A stretch of 64,000 bases of DNA from Flavobacterium faecale (GTDB lineage Bacteria > Bacteroidota > Bacteroidia > Flavobacteriales > Flavobacteriaceae), in NCBI RefSeq assembly GCF_003076455.1, contig NZ_CP020918.1, positions 3,756,001-3,820,000 of the forward strand. The letters are read 5' to 3'. How positions within the stretch are numbered: position 1 is the stretch's first letter; every line of letters begins with the position of its first letter. Below are positions 17,648-25,673 of this stretch, piece after piece. The notes under the pieces are model-generated. The model was not told where the DNA came from, searched no databases, and saw nothing but the letters and a program-made list of their open reading frames with translations. The translations under genes were made by a program, and so were the position numbers.

Positions 17648-18768
17648 CCTGCACTGAGCGTAGTCGAAGTGAAGTAGCCCATGTACTAGAAAAACTCGGG
17701 ACAAAGATTGAAAATTTAGGGCTTAATACTTGGCAATTGCGCACCTTATCGGCAGTTCGTAGGTGTCGTACGGCAGCTTTGGGCGGGCACATTGATGCGT
17801 GTGATGGTTGTGGAAATATCAGCATTAGCTATAATTCCTGCCGCAATCGGCATTGTCCTAAATGTCAAGGTAAAAATCGGGAAGATTGGATACAAGCACG
17901 GCAAAGCGAACTATTACCCGTGCCGTATTTTCATGTAGTTTTCACCTTGCCAGAAGGCATTAATCCGCTGGCGATAAAAGATCCAAGATTGGTGTATAAT
18001 TTATTGTTCGAATCGGCTTGGGCGACGCTAAAAACATTTGGAGTAAGAAAAGAAATCCAGAGCGGAATGATTGCTGTTTTGCATACTTGGGGACAAAACC
18101 TGTCCTTGCATCCGCACCTGCATTGCATTGTGCCTGGTGGTGGTGATAAAGGCGGTAATTGGAAAAATATCAGAGGAGATGGAAAATATCTCTACAATGT
18201 AAAAGCATTGTCGAAGATGTATCGAGGCAAATTTTGTGATACTTTAAAGTTACGCAATCCAGATCAGTACACCCGAGTAAGGAAACAACTTTGGGAAAAA
18301 CCTTGGGTGGTATTTGCTAAAAAACCTTTTGGGAATCCGAGCTCGGTGGTGGAATATCTAGGGAGATATACTCATAAAATAGCCATCAGCAACAACCGAA
18401 TAAAAAGCATTGACGATACAAACGTAGTATTTAATTACAAAGATTACCGTCAAAACGGGCACCGCAAAAGCATGACCCTCACGCACGAGGAATTTATCCG
18501 ACGTTTTGCGCTGCATATTTTACCCAAAGGTTTTGTAAAAATACGGCATTATGGTTTTTTGAGTAGTAATTGGAAGCGCGAGAAACTAAAGATTTTACAA
18601 GAAAAGCTAAAAGTAAAGCCCCAAATAAAAGTAGCCACAGCATCGAAAATTAGAAAGTGCCAATGCTGTAAAACGGGCACTTTACACACAATTCTACTGT
18701 TCGACCAGCGAGGTCCGCCTGCTTGGTATCTTGGCAGTAGCCAAAAATCACCTGCCTGTAAAAACTAG
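17632..18768 (+). CDS. IS91-family HUH transposase
   Basis: 378 residues. N-terminal zinc-binding region CDGCGNISISYNSCRNRHCPKCQG, then the HUH motif HPHLHCIV and the tyrosine region YLGRYTHKIAISNNRI. Rolling-circle replicative transposase. Near the N-terminus it encodes CTERSRSEV from a short GAGCGTAGTCGAAG-type repeat sequence, which is probably an insertion or an over-extended start; the core begins around LGTKIENLGLNTWQL. C-terminus looks complete. Confidence 0.88.
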   Translation: MRHEVACTERSRSEVAHVLEKLGTKIENLGLNTWQLRTLSAVRRCRTAALGGHIDACDGCGNISISYNSCRNRHCPKCQGKNREDWIQARQSELLPVPYFHVVFTLPEGINPLAIKDPRLVYNLLFESAWATLKTFGVRKEIQSGMIAVLHTWGQNLSLHPHLHCIVPGGGDKGGNWKNIRGDGKYLYNVKALSKMYRGKFCDTLKLRNPDQYTRVRKQLWEKPWVVFAKKPFGNPSSVVEYLGRYTHKIAISNNRIKSIDDTNVVFNYKDYRQNGHRKSMTLTHEEFIRRFALHILPKGFVKIRHYGFLSSNWKREKLKILQEKLKVKPQIKVATASKIRKCQCCKTGTLHTILLFDQRGPPAWYLGSSQKSPACKN

Positions 18769-18913
18769 TTTTGTGGGTAGGGCACGTATGCAATGATGTG
18801 AAGAAAAACACAATAAAACCAGCCTATTTAAGGCTTAAAAAAAAAAGAGAGCGCTTTGTCCTCTTAAATTACCTAAACTTGTTTATCGATATCCCCATAG
18901 TGGCGGAAGTAGA

Positions 18914-18966
18914 GCGGTTCCGTTCAACCGCGGTTTCATTGTTGGCTTTTCAAGCCCAACGAAACC
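18914..18966 (+). repeat. Paired hairpins at the IS91-type right end
   Basis: GCGGTT...AACCGC (18914-18931) is followed at once by GGTTTC...GAAACC (18932-18966), with further pairing of TTGGCTT and AAGCCCAA inside. Hairpins of this sort mark IS91-family termini. The open frame across this stretch (18771-18986) is not considered a gene. Confidence 0.5.
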
Positions 18967-19028
18967 TTAGCTGTTGGCTGTTTTGACCCCTATAAAACAA
19001 GAGTATTATTCTAAATTTCGATTATTAA

Positions 19029-19874
19029 TTATGCGGTTAATTTTTCCAATAAAATTAGATCTTTATCTTGGTTCCATTTTTCCATTGGTGTAATACGTCC
19101 TAATAGCCCATGCAGCCTATTATTGTTATAGAAAATCACATACCTTTTTAATATCTGTTCAATTTCTCCAAAAGTTCTATAATCAACCCTTTGGAACACT
19201 TCTTTTTTTAGGATTCCATGATAAGCTTCAATATGTGCATTTTCTTCAGGTGTGGCTACATGTGTAAATTCCTGCTGAACACCTATTATACCTAGGTATT
19301 CACGAACACTTTTGGCAATAAATTGACTACCATTATCACTTCTAATAACAACGTTTTCAGGGTATTGGTATTCTAAAAATAAATCAGAAAGGAATGTTAT
19401 TACTTTGTTCTGTTTTATTGAAAAAGAGAAGTAATCTTTTAAAATTCTACGGGTATGAACGTCTATGATTGATAGTAAGTAGGCATTTTTACCTACACTA
19501 GGAATCCAAACCATCTTAATATCCATTTCTATACACTGAAACGGCCTAACAGTAATAACCTTTCTATATTTTACAAACTTACGCCCAGAACCACTCCTGT
19601 TTATCCTATTTTCGAGTTTTAACAAGCCTTCTTCTTTCATAATTCGGTAAAGCTTTTTGTGATTAATCTTATATCCATCTCGATGTAAGTAAGAAGTCAT
19701 TAAGCGGTATCCGCAGTCTATAAACTCATGGCTTAAAATCTCTTTAACCGATGCTATAACAGTTTCTTGACTCACCATTCCCTTGAACTTATTATAAGTA
19801 AAGACACTAGGCTTATTACCTTTTTTGCCAAGACTTGGCCTTCGGTAATAGCTGCTTTGATTCATACCTAACAT
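19029..19874 (-). CDS. IS3-family transposase OrfB, copy A
   Basis: 281 residues, rve/DDE integrase core: HTH_21 region (HEFIDCGYRLMTSYLHRDGYKINHKKLYRIMKEEG), then catalytic Asp in IEMDIKMVW, Asp in RSDNGSQF, Glu in ENAHIEAYHGIL. The frame is open upstream of the ATG back to the A-run in OrfA, which supports expression as an OrfAB fusion by -1 frameshifting. Confidence 0.92.
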   Translation of the reverse strand: MLGMNQSSYYRRPSLGKKGNKPSVFTYNKFKGMVSQETVIASVKEILSHEFIDCGYRLMTSYLHRDGYKINHKKLYRIMKEEGLLKLENRINRSGSGRKFVKYRKVITVRPFQCIEMDIKMVWIPSVGKNAYLLSIIDVHTRRILKDYFSFSIKQNKVITFLSDLFLEYQYPENVVIRSDNGSQFIAKSVREYLGIIGVQQEFTHVATPEENAHIEAYHGILKKEVFQRVDYRTFGEIEQILKRYVIFYNNNRLHGLLGRITPMEKWNQDKDLILLEKLTA

Positions 19875-19924
19875 ACAAATGACTTTGCTTTTACTGATTT
19901 TATGTTTGCTACAGATACTATCAA

Positions 19925-20236
19925 CTAAATCTTTCTTGGATCGGACGTCCCAAACTTTTTTTTTAAAAGTTCACGTCCAATTTCTAGTTCAATTTCTTTA
20001 TTAGCTAATAATTTACGTAGAATTCTGTTCTCTTCCTCAGCTTGCTTTAACTCTTTGCTACGATCGTCATAAGTAACTTTTAAGCCTGCCTCTCCTTGTT
20101 TTTCATGCTTCTTCTTCCAACTATACAAACTTCCTGTACTAACACTGTATTTACGACAGGTTTCTACAACGCCTAAATCTTCGCAAGAAGATAAAATTTC
20201 CAACTTCTCTTCTAAACTCCATTTCTTGTATTTCAT
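19925..20236 (-). CDS. IS3-family transposase OrfA, copy A
   Basis: 103 residues with an N-terminal helix-turn-helix (KKWSLEEKLEILSSCEDLGVVETCRKYSVSTGSLYSWKKKH) and a leucine-zipper-like coiled coil (LKQAEEENRILRKLLANKEIELEIG). A run of nine A on the coding strand (19956-19964) near its 3' end is a typical -1 frameshift site leading into OrfB. Confidence 0.92.
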   Translation of the reverse strand: MKYKKWSLEEKLEILSSCEDLGVVETCRKYSVSTGSLYSWKKKHEKQGEAGLKVTYDDRSKELKQAEEENRILRKLLANKEIELEIGRELLKKKFGTSDPRKI

Positions 20237-20311
20237 ATCTCAAATGTACTATTTGAAATTTAGAATATCACTCTGAACTTATAAGGGGCTAAAATATTGG
20301 CAGACGGTTTT

Positions 20312-20716
20312 TTATTTAGCGTACGCTCTTATTGCTTCAACTATACTTTCCGTATTCCATCTTACATCAATTTTAGAATATTTTGTAACTGTTGCTGAAA
20401 TTCTTTCTTGACCTCTTGGTATTACTCCAATAACTGGAATATCATTTAAATATGCAGTTTCGACTTCCCAAGCAATCCAATCTGAATACGATGCATACAT
20501 TCCTGCAATTGCTAAAACAACATCAGAATCTGTTATTTTGGCTTTAAGAACTTTTTTAATATATGATGCATTTTCTGAATTTATTGGAACATCATTACCC
20601 GCTTCTTGAAAGACAACATTAAAATAACCTCTTTCCTCTAATAAACCTCTTAATTTTATTAGATCATCAGGGTAACTCCAAGAGTGACTAATGAAAATTT
20701 TATAATTTTTTGCCAT
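20312..20716 (-). CDS. TIR-like (MTH538/ThsB-type) domain protein
   Basis: 134 residues, a single domain: KIFISHSWSYPDDLIKLRGLLEE, then DSDVVLAIAGMYASYSDWIAWEVETAYLNDIPVIGVIPRGQE. This is the TIR-like MTH538 domain used by ThsB in the Thoeris defence system and by other prokaryotic conflict proteins, where it can process NAD-derived nucleotides. No ThsA is present; the partner here is the TPR protein 3 bp upstream in the same cassette. A role in phage defence is inferred. Confidence 0.75.
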   Translation of the reverse strand: MAKNYKIFISHSWSYPDDLIKLRGLLEERGYFNVVFQEAGNDVPINSENASYIKKVLKAKITDSDVVLAIAGMYASYSDWIAWEVETAYLNDIPVIGVIPRGQERISATVTKYSKIDVRWNTESIVEAIRAYAK

Positions 20717-20719
20717 TTT

Positions 20720-21937
20720 TTATTTTATTATTTCGATTAATTGTTTTTTACTATTTTCAAATGTTTCTTTTTCCCAATCCAATGAGTTCTCTAAAAATTT
20801 ATTTTCAAATTCCAATGCTTTATCATTCATTTCAATTGATAGATAACAATGTGATAAACTTGCATAAATCCATTTCATATCTGTTCTATTTACGAATTCA
20901 TCGTCATTAACTTCATTTTCTAAATTTTGAATTATTTTCTGTCTGGTCTTTTTTGCTTCAAAATTGCAATAAATTTTCTCATCATTTTCTTCTATTACTT
21001 TTGATTTTAAATTTAAGCAAAAAGCATAATTTTCTCCTGTATAATAATTCTCATTTATGTTCCATCCTTTGCCATAATTTTCAATAGCACGATTTAGAAA
21101 TTCTACATCATTATTCAATAAATACAATCTTTTATATATCGCCCCAATAATCCCAAGAGTTTCAGGGTCAATTGATGGTAATAAATCTTCAATGATATTT
21201 AATGCATCTGTCAAAGCAAGACTTTCAGATGGTTCTTTTGATTTGTATCGACAGAGTGATTTTTGTTGGACAAAATAAGTTTCACTTTCGATTATTTTAC
21301 TTGCTTTATCCCAATATTTATAAGCATTTGAAAAATCATTTTCTTCCATTAAATTTTTTGCTTTTTCTACCATTGCAAAAATATGCTTTTCTTTATCTGC
21401 GAGTTCAGTAATAATACTTTTGAACTCTCCTTCTGGTAATTTTGGAGGCTCTATAGAATTAAAAAATTCATAAAGCGGACTATCCGCTTGTTGATTTTTG
21501 GTAATTGAATTAATTAAAGCGCTTAAATCTTTTACGCAACGTTCAGCTTCATCACTTCCAATATCTTCGCCTAAATGCGTATATTTAAATGTACGAGTAT
21601 GGTCTAAATCAAAAGGAACTCTACCTTCTCTTTCTTTTATTACTATTGTTGAAAACGGTTTTACAGCGTGTCTAATTCCTAACTCGTAAATCGCATTTGG
21701 ATTAAAAGTTGAAATATCTGCAATTACCAAATCAGATTGAATTAGAAGGGCATACATACTTCTATCAATAATGCCACTATCTTGAATTTCATCAGCTCTT
21801 ACACATTCAAATTCTGAAAGTAATACAGCTGGTTGAATTATATTTTTATAAGTTTTATCTAAATCTAAAGTTTTTCCTGTTGATGGGTCAGTTTTCTTTC
21901 CGAATCCCATAATTACAAAACATATTTTTTTCTTCAT
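20720..21937 (-). CDS. Nucleotide-binding domain + TPR (TRAFs-binding/TPR-S type) protein
   Basis: 405 residues. N-terminal domain (1-130) has FVIMGFGKKTD, SGIIDRSMYALLIQSDLVIADISTFNPNAIYELGIRHA, a pattern of nucleoside-deoxyribosyltransferase-like or TIR-related nucleotide-binding domains. Residues about 165-405 are helical repeats resembling the TPR-type module annotated as TRAFs-binding domain in bacterial conflict proteins. Expressed with the TIR-like gene (3-bp gap). Likely one component senses and the other acts, but which is which cannot be read from sequence. Confidence 0.65.
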   Translation of the reverse strand: MKKKICFVIMGFGKKTDPSTGKTLDLDKTYKNIIQPAVLLSEFECVRADEIQDSGIIDRSMYALLIQSDLVIADISTFNPNAIYELGIRHAVKPFSTIVIKEREGRVPFDLDHTRTFKYTHLGEDIGSDEAERCVKDLSALINSITKNQQADSPLYEFFNSIEPPKLPEGEFKSIITELADKEKHIFAMVEKAKNLMEENDFSNAYKYWDKASKIIESETYFVQQKSLCRYKSKEPSESLALTDALNIIEDLLPSIDPETLGIIGAIYKRLYLLNNDVEFLNRAIENYGKGWNINENYYTGENYAFCLNLKSKVIEENDEKIYCNFEAKKTRQKIIQNLENEVNDDEFVNRTDMKWIYASLSHCYLSIEMNDKALEFENKFLENSLDWEKETFENSKKQLIEIIK

Positions 21938-21980
21938 ATTTTCTTTCTATTTTTTCTGTTTCTGCGGTAAACTGTCTGCC

Positions 21981-22103
21981 AACGTGTCGCGGCTTGCAGA
22001 AGTGGCGAACTTCGTGACCGATTATTTTCGGCTAAGATAAAATTTCTTGCGACAGATGAACGTGAATTTACCACATATTTCGCCATTTTTGCAAACCGCT
22101 GTT
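21981..22103 (-). repeat. attC-like element 3
   Basis: On the plus strand it runs from AACGTGTCGCGGCTTGCA to TGCAAACCGCTGTT. The two arms pair (GCGGCTTGCA with TGCAAACCGC, one mismatch), then a 4x4 internal loop, then TGGCGAA with TTCGCCA; inside is a CCGA/TCGG hairpin. It separates cassette 4 (ends GTCTGCCAAC) from cassette 3 (starts GTTATGCCT). About 80-90 percent identical by eye to elements at 22715 and 26847. Confidence 0.75.
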
Positions 22104-22717
22104 ATGCCTTCGGTTTTTTATTTATTTCAATTTTCACTTTTCGGTATAGTATACCTATTATTTCCCTATCGCTATTCATGTTGCAGCAATGTTAGTTGTC
22201 AATGAAGTATTTAATTATAAATCCAATTATAAAACTAATTAGCGCTATGTACCATCTAAATCTAATATCCCAATTACCAAGTCTTAAATTGTCGCTTGTT
22301 AAGTTGCGAATTTGGTCTTCTTTAATTCTTATTGATTTTTGGTATTCAAAAGCTTCTTTTTGGAGTTTCAGGTTATCTATTTCAAGTTTTTCTTTTGCAT
22401 CGTTTTTGTGGATAAGTTCTATTTTTTCTTTTTCAGATTTTTTTATATACTTATTCCAACCTCCGTAATTTATAATTTCATAAGCTCGTGACAATAAATA
22501 TATTCTATCATTTTGGTCTGTATCAATTAATGATTCAGAACGTAGTTTTTTAAATAAAGTTGAGCACATAGAATTACTTAATGTTTTTTTATCAAGCCCT
22601 TTTAATTCTAATTCCCGTACATCCTCACCGTTATTGATTCGGTTAATATTAAAGTCTATAAGTTCATTAACATTCATATTTGATTCGGTATTTATATTTT
22701 TTAAACTGAGGCATAAC
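22102..22717 (-). mobile_element. Integron-like cassette 3
   Basis: Bounded by GTTATGCCT (22101-22109) and AGGCATAAC (22709-22717), exact reverse complements over nine bases. Contains one minus-strand gene whose start lies 40 bp inside the boundary. In circular form the two boundary sequences would pair within one attC-like site. Confidence 0.75.
22192..22677 (-). CDS. Hypothetical tail-anchored coiled-coil protein
   Basis: 161 residues, not recognised. Residues 1-75 are mixed and may form a winged-helix (ELELKGLDKKTLSNSMCSTLFKKLRSESLI). Residues 75-130 form a charged coiled coil, and 143-159 (WYIALISFIIGFIIKYF) is a C-terminal membrane anchor. It is the only gene of cassette 3. Tail-anchored coiled-coil proteins occur as stress or phage-response partners, but nothing specific supports that here. 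Confidence 0.65.
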   Translation of the reverse strand: MNVNELIDFNINRINNGEDVRELELKGLDKKTLSNSMCSTLFKKLRSESLIDTDQNDRIYLLSRAYEIINYGGWNKYIKKSEKEKIELIHKNDAKEKLEIDNLKLQKEAFEYQKSIRIKEDQIRNLTSDNLRLGNWDIRFRWYIALISFIIGFIIKYFIDN

Positions 22718-22835
22718 GTGTCGCGGCTTGCAGAAGTGGCGAACTTCGTAACCGATTATTTTCGGCTAAGATAAATTTCCTGCGAAAGATTAACGTGATT
22801 TTACCACATATTTCGCCATTTATGCAAACCGCTGT
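22715..22835 (-). repeat. attC-like element 2, split by the group II intron
   Basis: Same structure as the element at 21981. The right core is interrupted after CCGCTGT; the missing TAGCAGAT continues at 24744 after the intron, restoring CCGCTGTTAGCAGAT. Left boundary is AGGCATAAC of cassette 3. Confidence 0.75.
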
Positions 22836-24743
22836 GTGTGCCCTGCATGAGCAGGAAGCAGATTGTAAATCGTTTGTTCACGATTCGAAATTAAACATTT
22901 TGAATTAGAAAACAAATCCTACAGTCTGATATTTTTCCAGAGGGTGCAAGTCCCTTATGAGCGGATTGAAAACCCGAATCATTAGTACGTCGCAAGGTGG
23001 TTTATCGTGAGGTATGCACTGAAGGCAGCGAAACGACAAAATCCGGTACTGACGTACAGGAACGTCATATGAGGCAAGTTAACGAGGATAAGCGTCCACA
23101 GCAACGTAACGTCCGAAGATTATCAAAATCGTTGATTTGTAGATGACGCAGGAATCGGAGGAAGGAAGAAGCTCTTACCGGGGGAGGTCTTGACAACTAC
23201 GAGTTGGTTAGGTCAAGAAGTCAGCAGAAGTCATAGTACTTGTGGCAACGAGTTGCAAATAGAAACTGCATAGGTCTCACAATCAAGGAAGGACAGAACG
23301 CATTGAGGTTCTTAATTTTCAACGGAATGACGCAAGTTATAGCCCTGAAAAACAAGAACAGGTTAACCGATTAAAACAACAAAATGATTGCACGAGTAGT
23401 ACATCCTTACAATCTTCAAAAAGCATTGGAACATGTTATTTCCAATCGAGGCAGTGCAGGCGTTGATGGCGTAAAAGTCAGCCAACTCAAAGAAGGTTTT
23501 CCGAAACGAAAACCACAACTGCTAGAAGATATTGCAAACGGAAACTACTGCTCACAACCCATTTTGGGAGTAGAAATTCCTAAGGGGAACGGCAAAGTCC
23601 GTCTTTTGGGAGTTCCTACCACTACCGACCGAGTGTTGCAACAAGCCGTATCGCAGGTTATAGCACCATTATTCGAAACCGAGTTTAGTAGCAATAGTTT
23701 TGGATTTCGCCCCAACAAGAATGCCCGACAAGCCGTTGGACAATCACGGGACTACATCCATCAAGGGTTGAACCACATTGTGGACATTGACCTCAAGAAC
23801 TTCTTTGATGAAGTAGACCATTGTTTATTACTGAATTTAGTCTATCGAAAAGTGAAATGTAAAACTACGATGCGACTCATCCGAAAATGGTTGCGTGCGC
23901 CAATACAAATCAAAGGAAAACTACAGAAAAGACGCAAGGGCGTTCCGCAAGGAAGTCCACTCAGTCCGTTATTGTCGAATATTCTACTCCATGAATTGGA
24001 CAAAGAAATGACAAGACGCAAATACAAATTTGTACGTTATGCCGATGATTTTAGTATTTATTGTACGAGCCACAACGGGGCAAAAGCGACAGCACAAGCA
24101 CTTGTTAAATTCTTGAAAACAAAGCTCAAACTGACCATCAACGAGGAGAAAAGCGGGATAAAACGTCCTGTTCACTTCACGATTTTGGGATTCGGATTTG
24201 TGCCAACTTACAAGAAAGGAAGCAAGAACGATTATCAATTGGTAGTGGCAGAAAAAGCATGGAAGAAACTAAAAGAAAAGCTCAAAAGCATTAGCCGTAA
24301 AACCGCACCAGTCAAACTAGAAGACCGTATTGCCAAGATAAACGAAATTCAGCGAGGATGGTTAAACTATTTTCGGGGAACAAGTATCATGGGAAAATTA
24401 CGTGACATAGATGGCTGGTTAAGAAACCGACTTCGGTACTGCATTTGGCACGACTGGAAAAAACCCGAACGGAAAAGGAAAAACCTCATACGACTAGGAA
24501 TTGACCAAGACCACGCCTATGCATGGAGTCGGACTCGAAAAGGTGGTTGGGCGATTGCTCAGAGTCCAATTTTGGGGTCTACCATCACTTTGAAGCGCTT
24601 AAAACAAAAAGGGTATCAATCATTAACCGATGTTTATATCGAACTTAACCCATCTCTTTGCGAACCGCCGAATACGTGACCCGTACGTTCGGTGGTGTGA
24701 GAGGCGCAGTCCGTCCTATTCGGGGCGGACCCGTCTACTCGAT
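22836..24743 (+). ncRNA. Group II intron (mobile retroelement) in an attC-like site
   Basis: Starts GTGTG (group II 5' consensus GUGYG) and ends CTACTCGAT, with an RT/maturase ORF at 23384-24679. A domain V-like hairpin lies just after the ORF (ACCGCCGAA ... TTCGGTGGT, about 24664-24696), followed by GTGAGAGG and a domain VI-like hairpin (AGTCCGTCC / GGGCGGACC). Boundaries are set by restoring the attC core (CTGT + TAGCAGAT), which matches the far cassette end exactly. The RT lacks an endonuclease domain. Intron orientation is opposite to the cassettes, as described for IIC-attC introns. Subclass assignment is inferred. Confidence 0.82.
23384..24679 (+). CDS. Group II intron reverse transcriptase/maturase
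   Basis: 431 residues. RT domain from about 20 to 260 with VEIPKGNGKVRLLGVPTTTDRVLQQA, NSFGFRPNKNARQAV, DIDLKNFFDEVDH (first catalytic Asp) and the YADD box in FVRYADDFSIYC; GVPQGSPLSPLLSN is also present. Maturase (X) domain about 280-370 (QRGWLNYFRGTSIMGKL, WLRNRLRYCIWHDWKKP). No HNH endonuclease domain follows, consistent with endonuclease-less classes such as IIC that use stem-loop DNA targets. Confidence 0.93.
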   Translation: MIARVVHPYNLQKALEHVISNRGSAGVDGVKVSQLKEGFPKRKPQLLEDIANGNYCSQPILGVEIPKGNGKVRLLGVPTTTDRVLQQAVSQVIAPLFETEFSSNSFGFRPNKNARQAVGQSRDYIHQGLNHIVDIDLKNFFDEVDHCLLLNLVYRKVKCKTTMRLIRKWLRAPIQIKGKLQKRRKGVPQGSPLSPLLSNILLHELDKEMTRRKYKFVRYADDFSIYCTSHNGAKATAQALVKFLKTKLKLTINEEKSGIKRPVHFTILGFGFVPTYKKGSKNDYQLVVAEKAWKKLKEKLKSISRKTAPVKLEDRIAKINEIQRGWLNYFRGTSIMGKLRDIDGWLRNRLRYCIWHDWKKPERKRKNLIRLGIDQDHAYAWSRTRKGGWAIAQSPILGSTITLKRLKQKGYQSLTDVYIELNPSLCEPPNT

Positions 24744-24755
24744 TAGCAGATGTTT

Positions 24756-25316
24756 TTATTTTTCAGTGTCAGTTTCAGGAAACGCATAATATATTCTTGA
24801 ATATCCATTAGCTTTTAAATCACAGTTTATATATTGAACGTATTTATTGTTTGCAATGTCTTGATATTTAAAACATAATATTAAAAGATTTTCTGAACTT
24901 TTTGTATCATGTAAAATAAAATTTAACCTTAAAGTACTATTTTTTCTTAAATGAAAATATTCAAAAGCTTTTCGATTAATAATTTCAATATTTTTAGTTT
25001 CTGACAACATAGTAATAGAACCATTTAAAGCATTATTGCTAGATTCATTACTAACTATAATGCTGTTTATAGACTTATCTGTATCTTCAGTAATTATTTG
25101 TTGTTCTTTTGTAGGCTGGGTAAACTTTAAAATAGGTTTTATACTTTCTAAAAATCGTGTTTTTTCTATTTCAAAAAGTTTAGTTTGTGTATCTTGAACT
25201 TCTTTTTGAGATTTAAGTGTTTGATATAAATAATAAGCAGTAATTGATGTTACTATTGCCACAAACCAATCTGAAACGGTTCCCCAAATTTCTGGGTCAA
25301 AATATAAAAATAGCAT
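24756..25316 (-). CDS. Hypothetical membrane-anchored protein
   Basis: 186 residues, not recognised. An N-terminal membrane helix (VSDWFVAIVTSITAYYLYQTL, 14-34) is followed by a short coiled coil (KSQKEVQDTQTKLFEIEKTR) and a beta-rich domain. It lies 23 bp after the disrupted ORF of the same cassette and near its 3' end (stop 12 bp from the cassette boundary), as usual for cassette genes. Confidence 0.6.
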   Translation of the reverse strand: MLFLYFDPEIWGTVSDWFVAIVTSITAYYLYQTLKSQKEVQDTQTKLFEIEKTRFLESIKPILKFTQPTKEQQIITEDTDKSINSIIVSNESSNNALNGSITMLSETKNIEIINRKAFEYFHLRKNSTLRLNFILHDTKSSENLLILCFKYQDIANNKYVQYINCDLKANGYSRIYYAFPETDTEK

Positions 25317-25673
25317 AGTTGAAATTTGGTTTTAAATTTTTATTTTAGATTTATAAGTTTATTGCGAATTTGATTCAATTTAAAAGTTCCATGACCAATA
25401 CTTTCGTGACGCATATAAACTTCATTTTCATCATATTTAATTCCCATTGACCTTCTTTCAAAATTTTGTAATTCTTCAAATTCAGCGTTAAATTCTTCTA
25501 TTTTTAGATCAATAAAAATTATGAAGTTATCTATAAACTCATTTCGGTCTTTAAATTTTAAAATTTCTTTCTCGCTTCGAAATAAAATCACATAATTTTC
25601 ATTTTCCAAAACAACATTCTTTACTTGCAAAAAATTATCGAAAACAATTGGACTAAGTAATAAGAATAAAATA

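Larger units (their letters stand above)
16690..18973 (+). mobile_element. IS91-type unit (tyrosine recombinase + HUH transposase)
   Basis: Two overlapping genes (16784-17647 and 17632-18768) followed by two adjacent hairpins at 18914-18931 and 18932-18966, as expected at an IS91 end. The left boundary is uncertain. At the right boundary the array sequence resumes as CTGTTGGC, i.e. the CTG-TT core of a lost attC-like site, so the element appears to sit in or beside an attC. Base composition is richer in GC than the surrounding cassettes. Confidence 0.7.
18979..20296 (-). mobile_element. IS3-family element, copy A
   Basis: 1318 bp, the same length as copy B at 27189-28506 and with identical encoded proteins. 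Terminal inverted repeats can be aligned (TGTTTTGACCCC at one end, TATTTTAGCCCC at the other). It is flanked by the 5-bp direct repeat TTGGC (18974-18978 and 20297-20301). It inserted at the edge of cassette 4, right at the CTG-TTGGCAGAC junction of an attC-like site. Confidence 0.88.
20297..21983 (-). mobile_element. Integron-like cassette 4 (TIR-like/TPR module)
   Basis: Bounded by TTGGCAGAC at 20297 and GTCTGCCAAC at 21974-21983, which are reverse complements, as expected for the two ends of one integron cassette. Contains two minus-strand genes; the first starts 46 bp inside the boundary. The attC that should follow at the low-coordinate end is destroyed by IS copy A and the IS91-type unit, leaving only AACAGC. 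Confidence 0.7.

Noticed and set aside
18771..18986. Plus-strand open frame of 71 residues after the IS91 transposase
   Set aside because: Covers the terminal hairpins of the element and runs into IS3 copy A; no protein-like content.
20312..21937. Complete Thoeris system
   Set aside because: Only the ThsB-like TIR domain is present; the partner has TPR repeats and no SIR2 or SLOG-type ThsA arrangement, so the name Thoeris is not justified.
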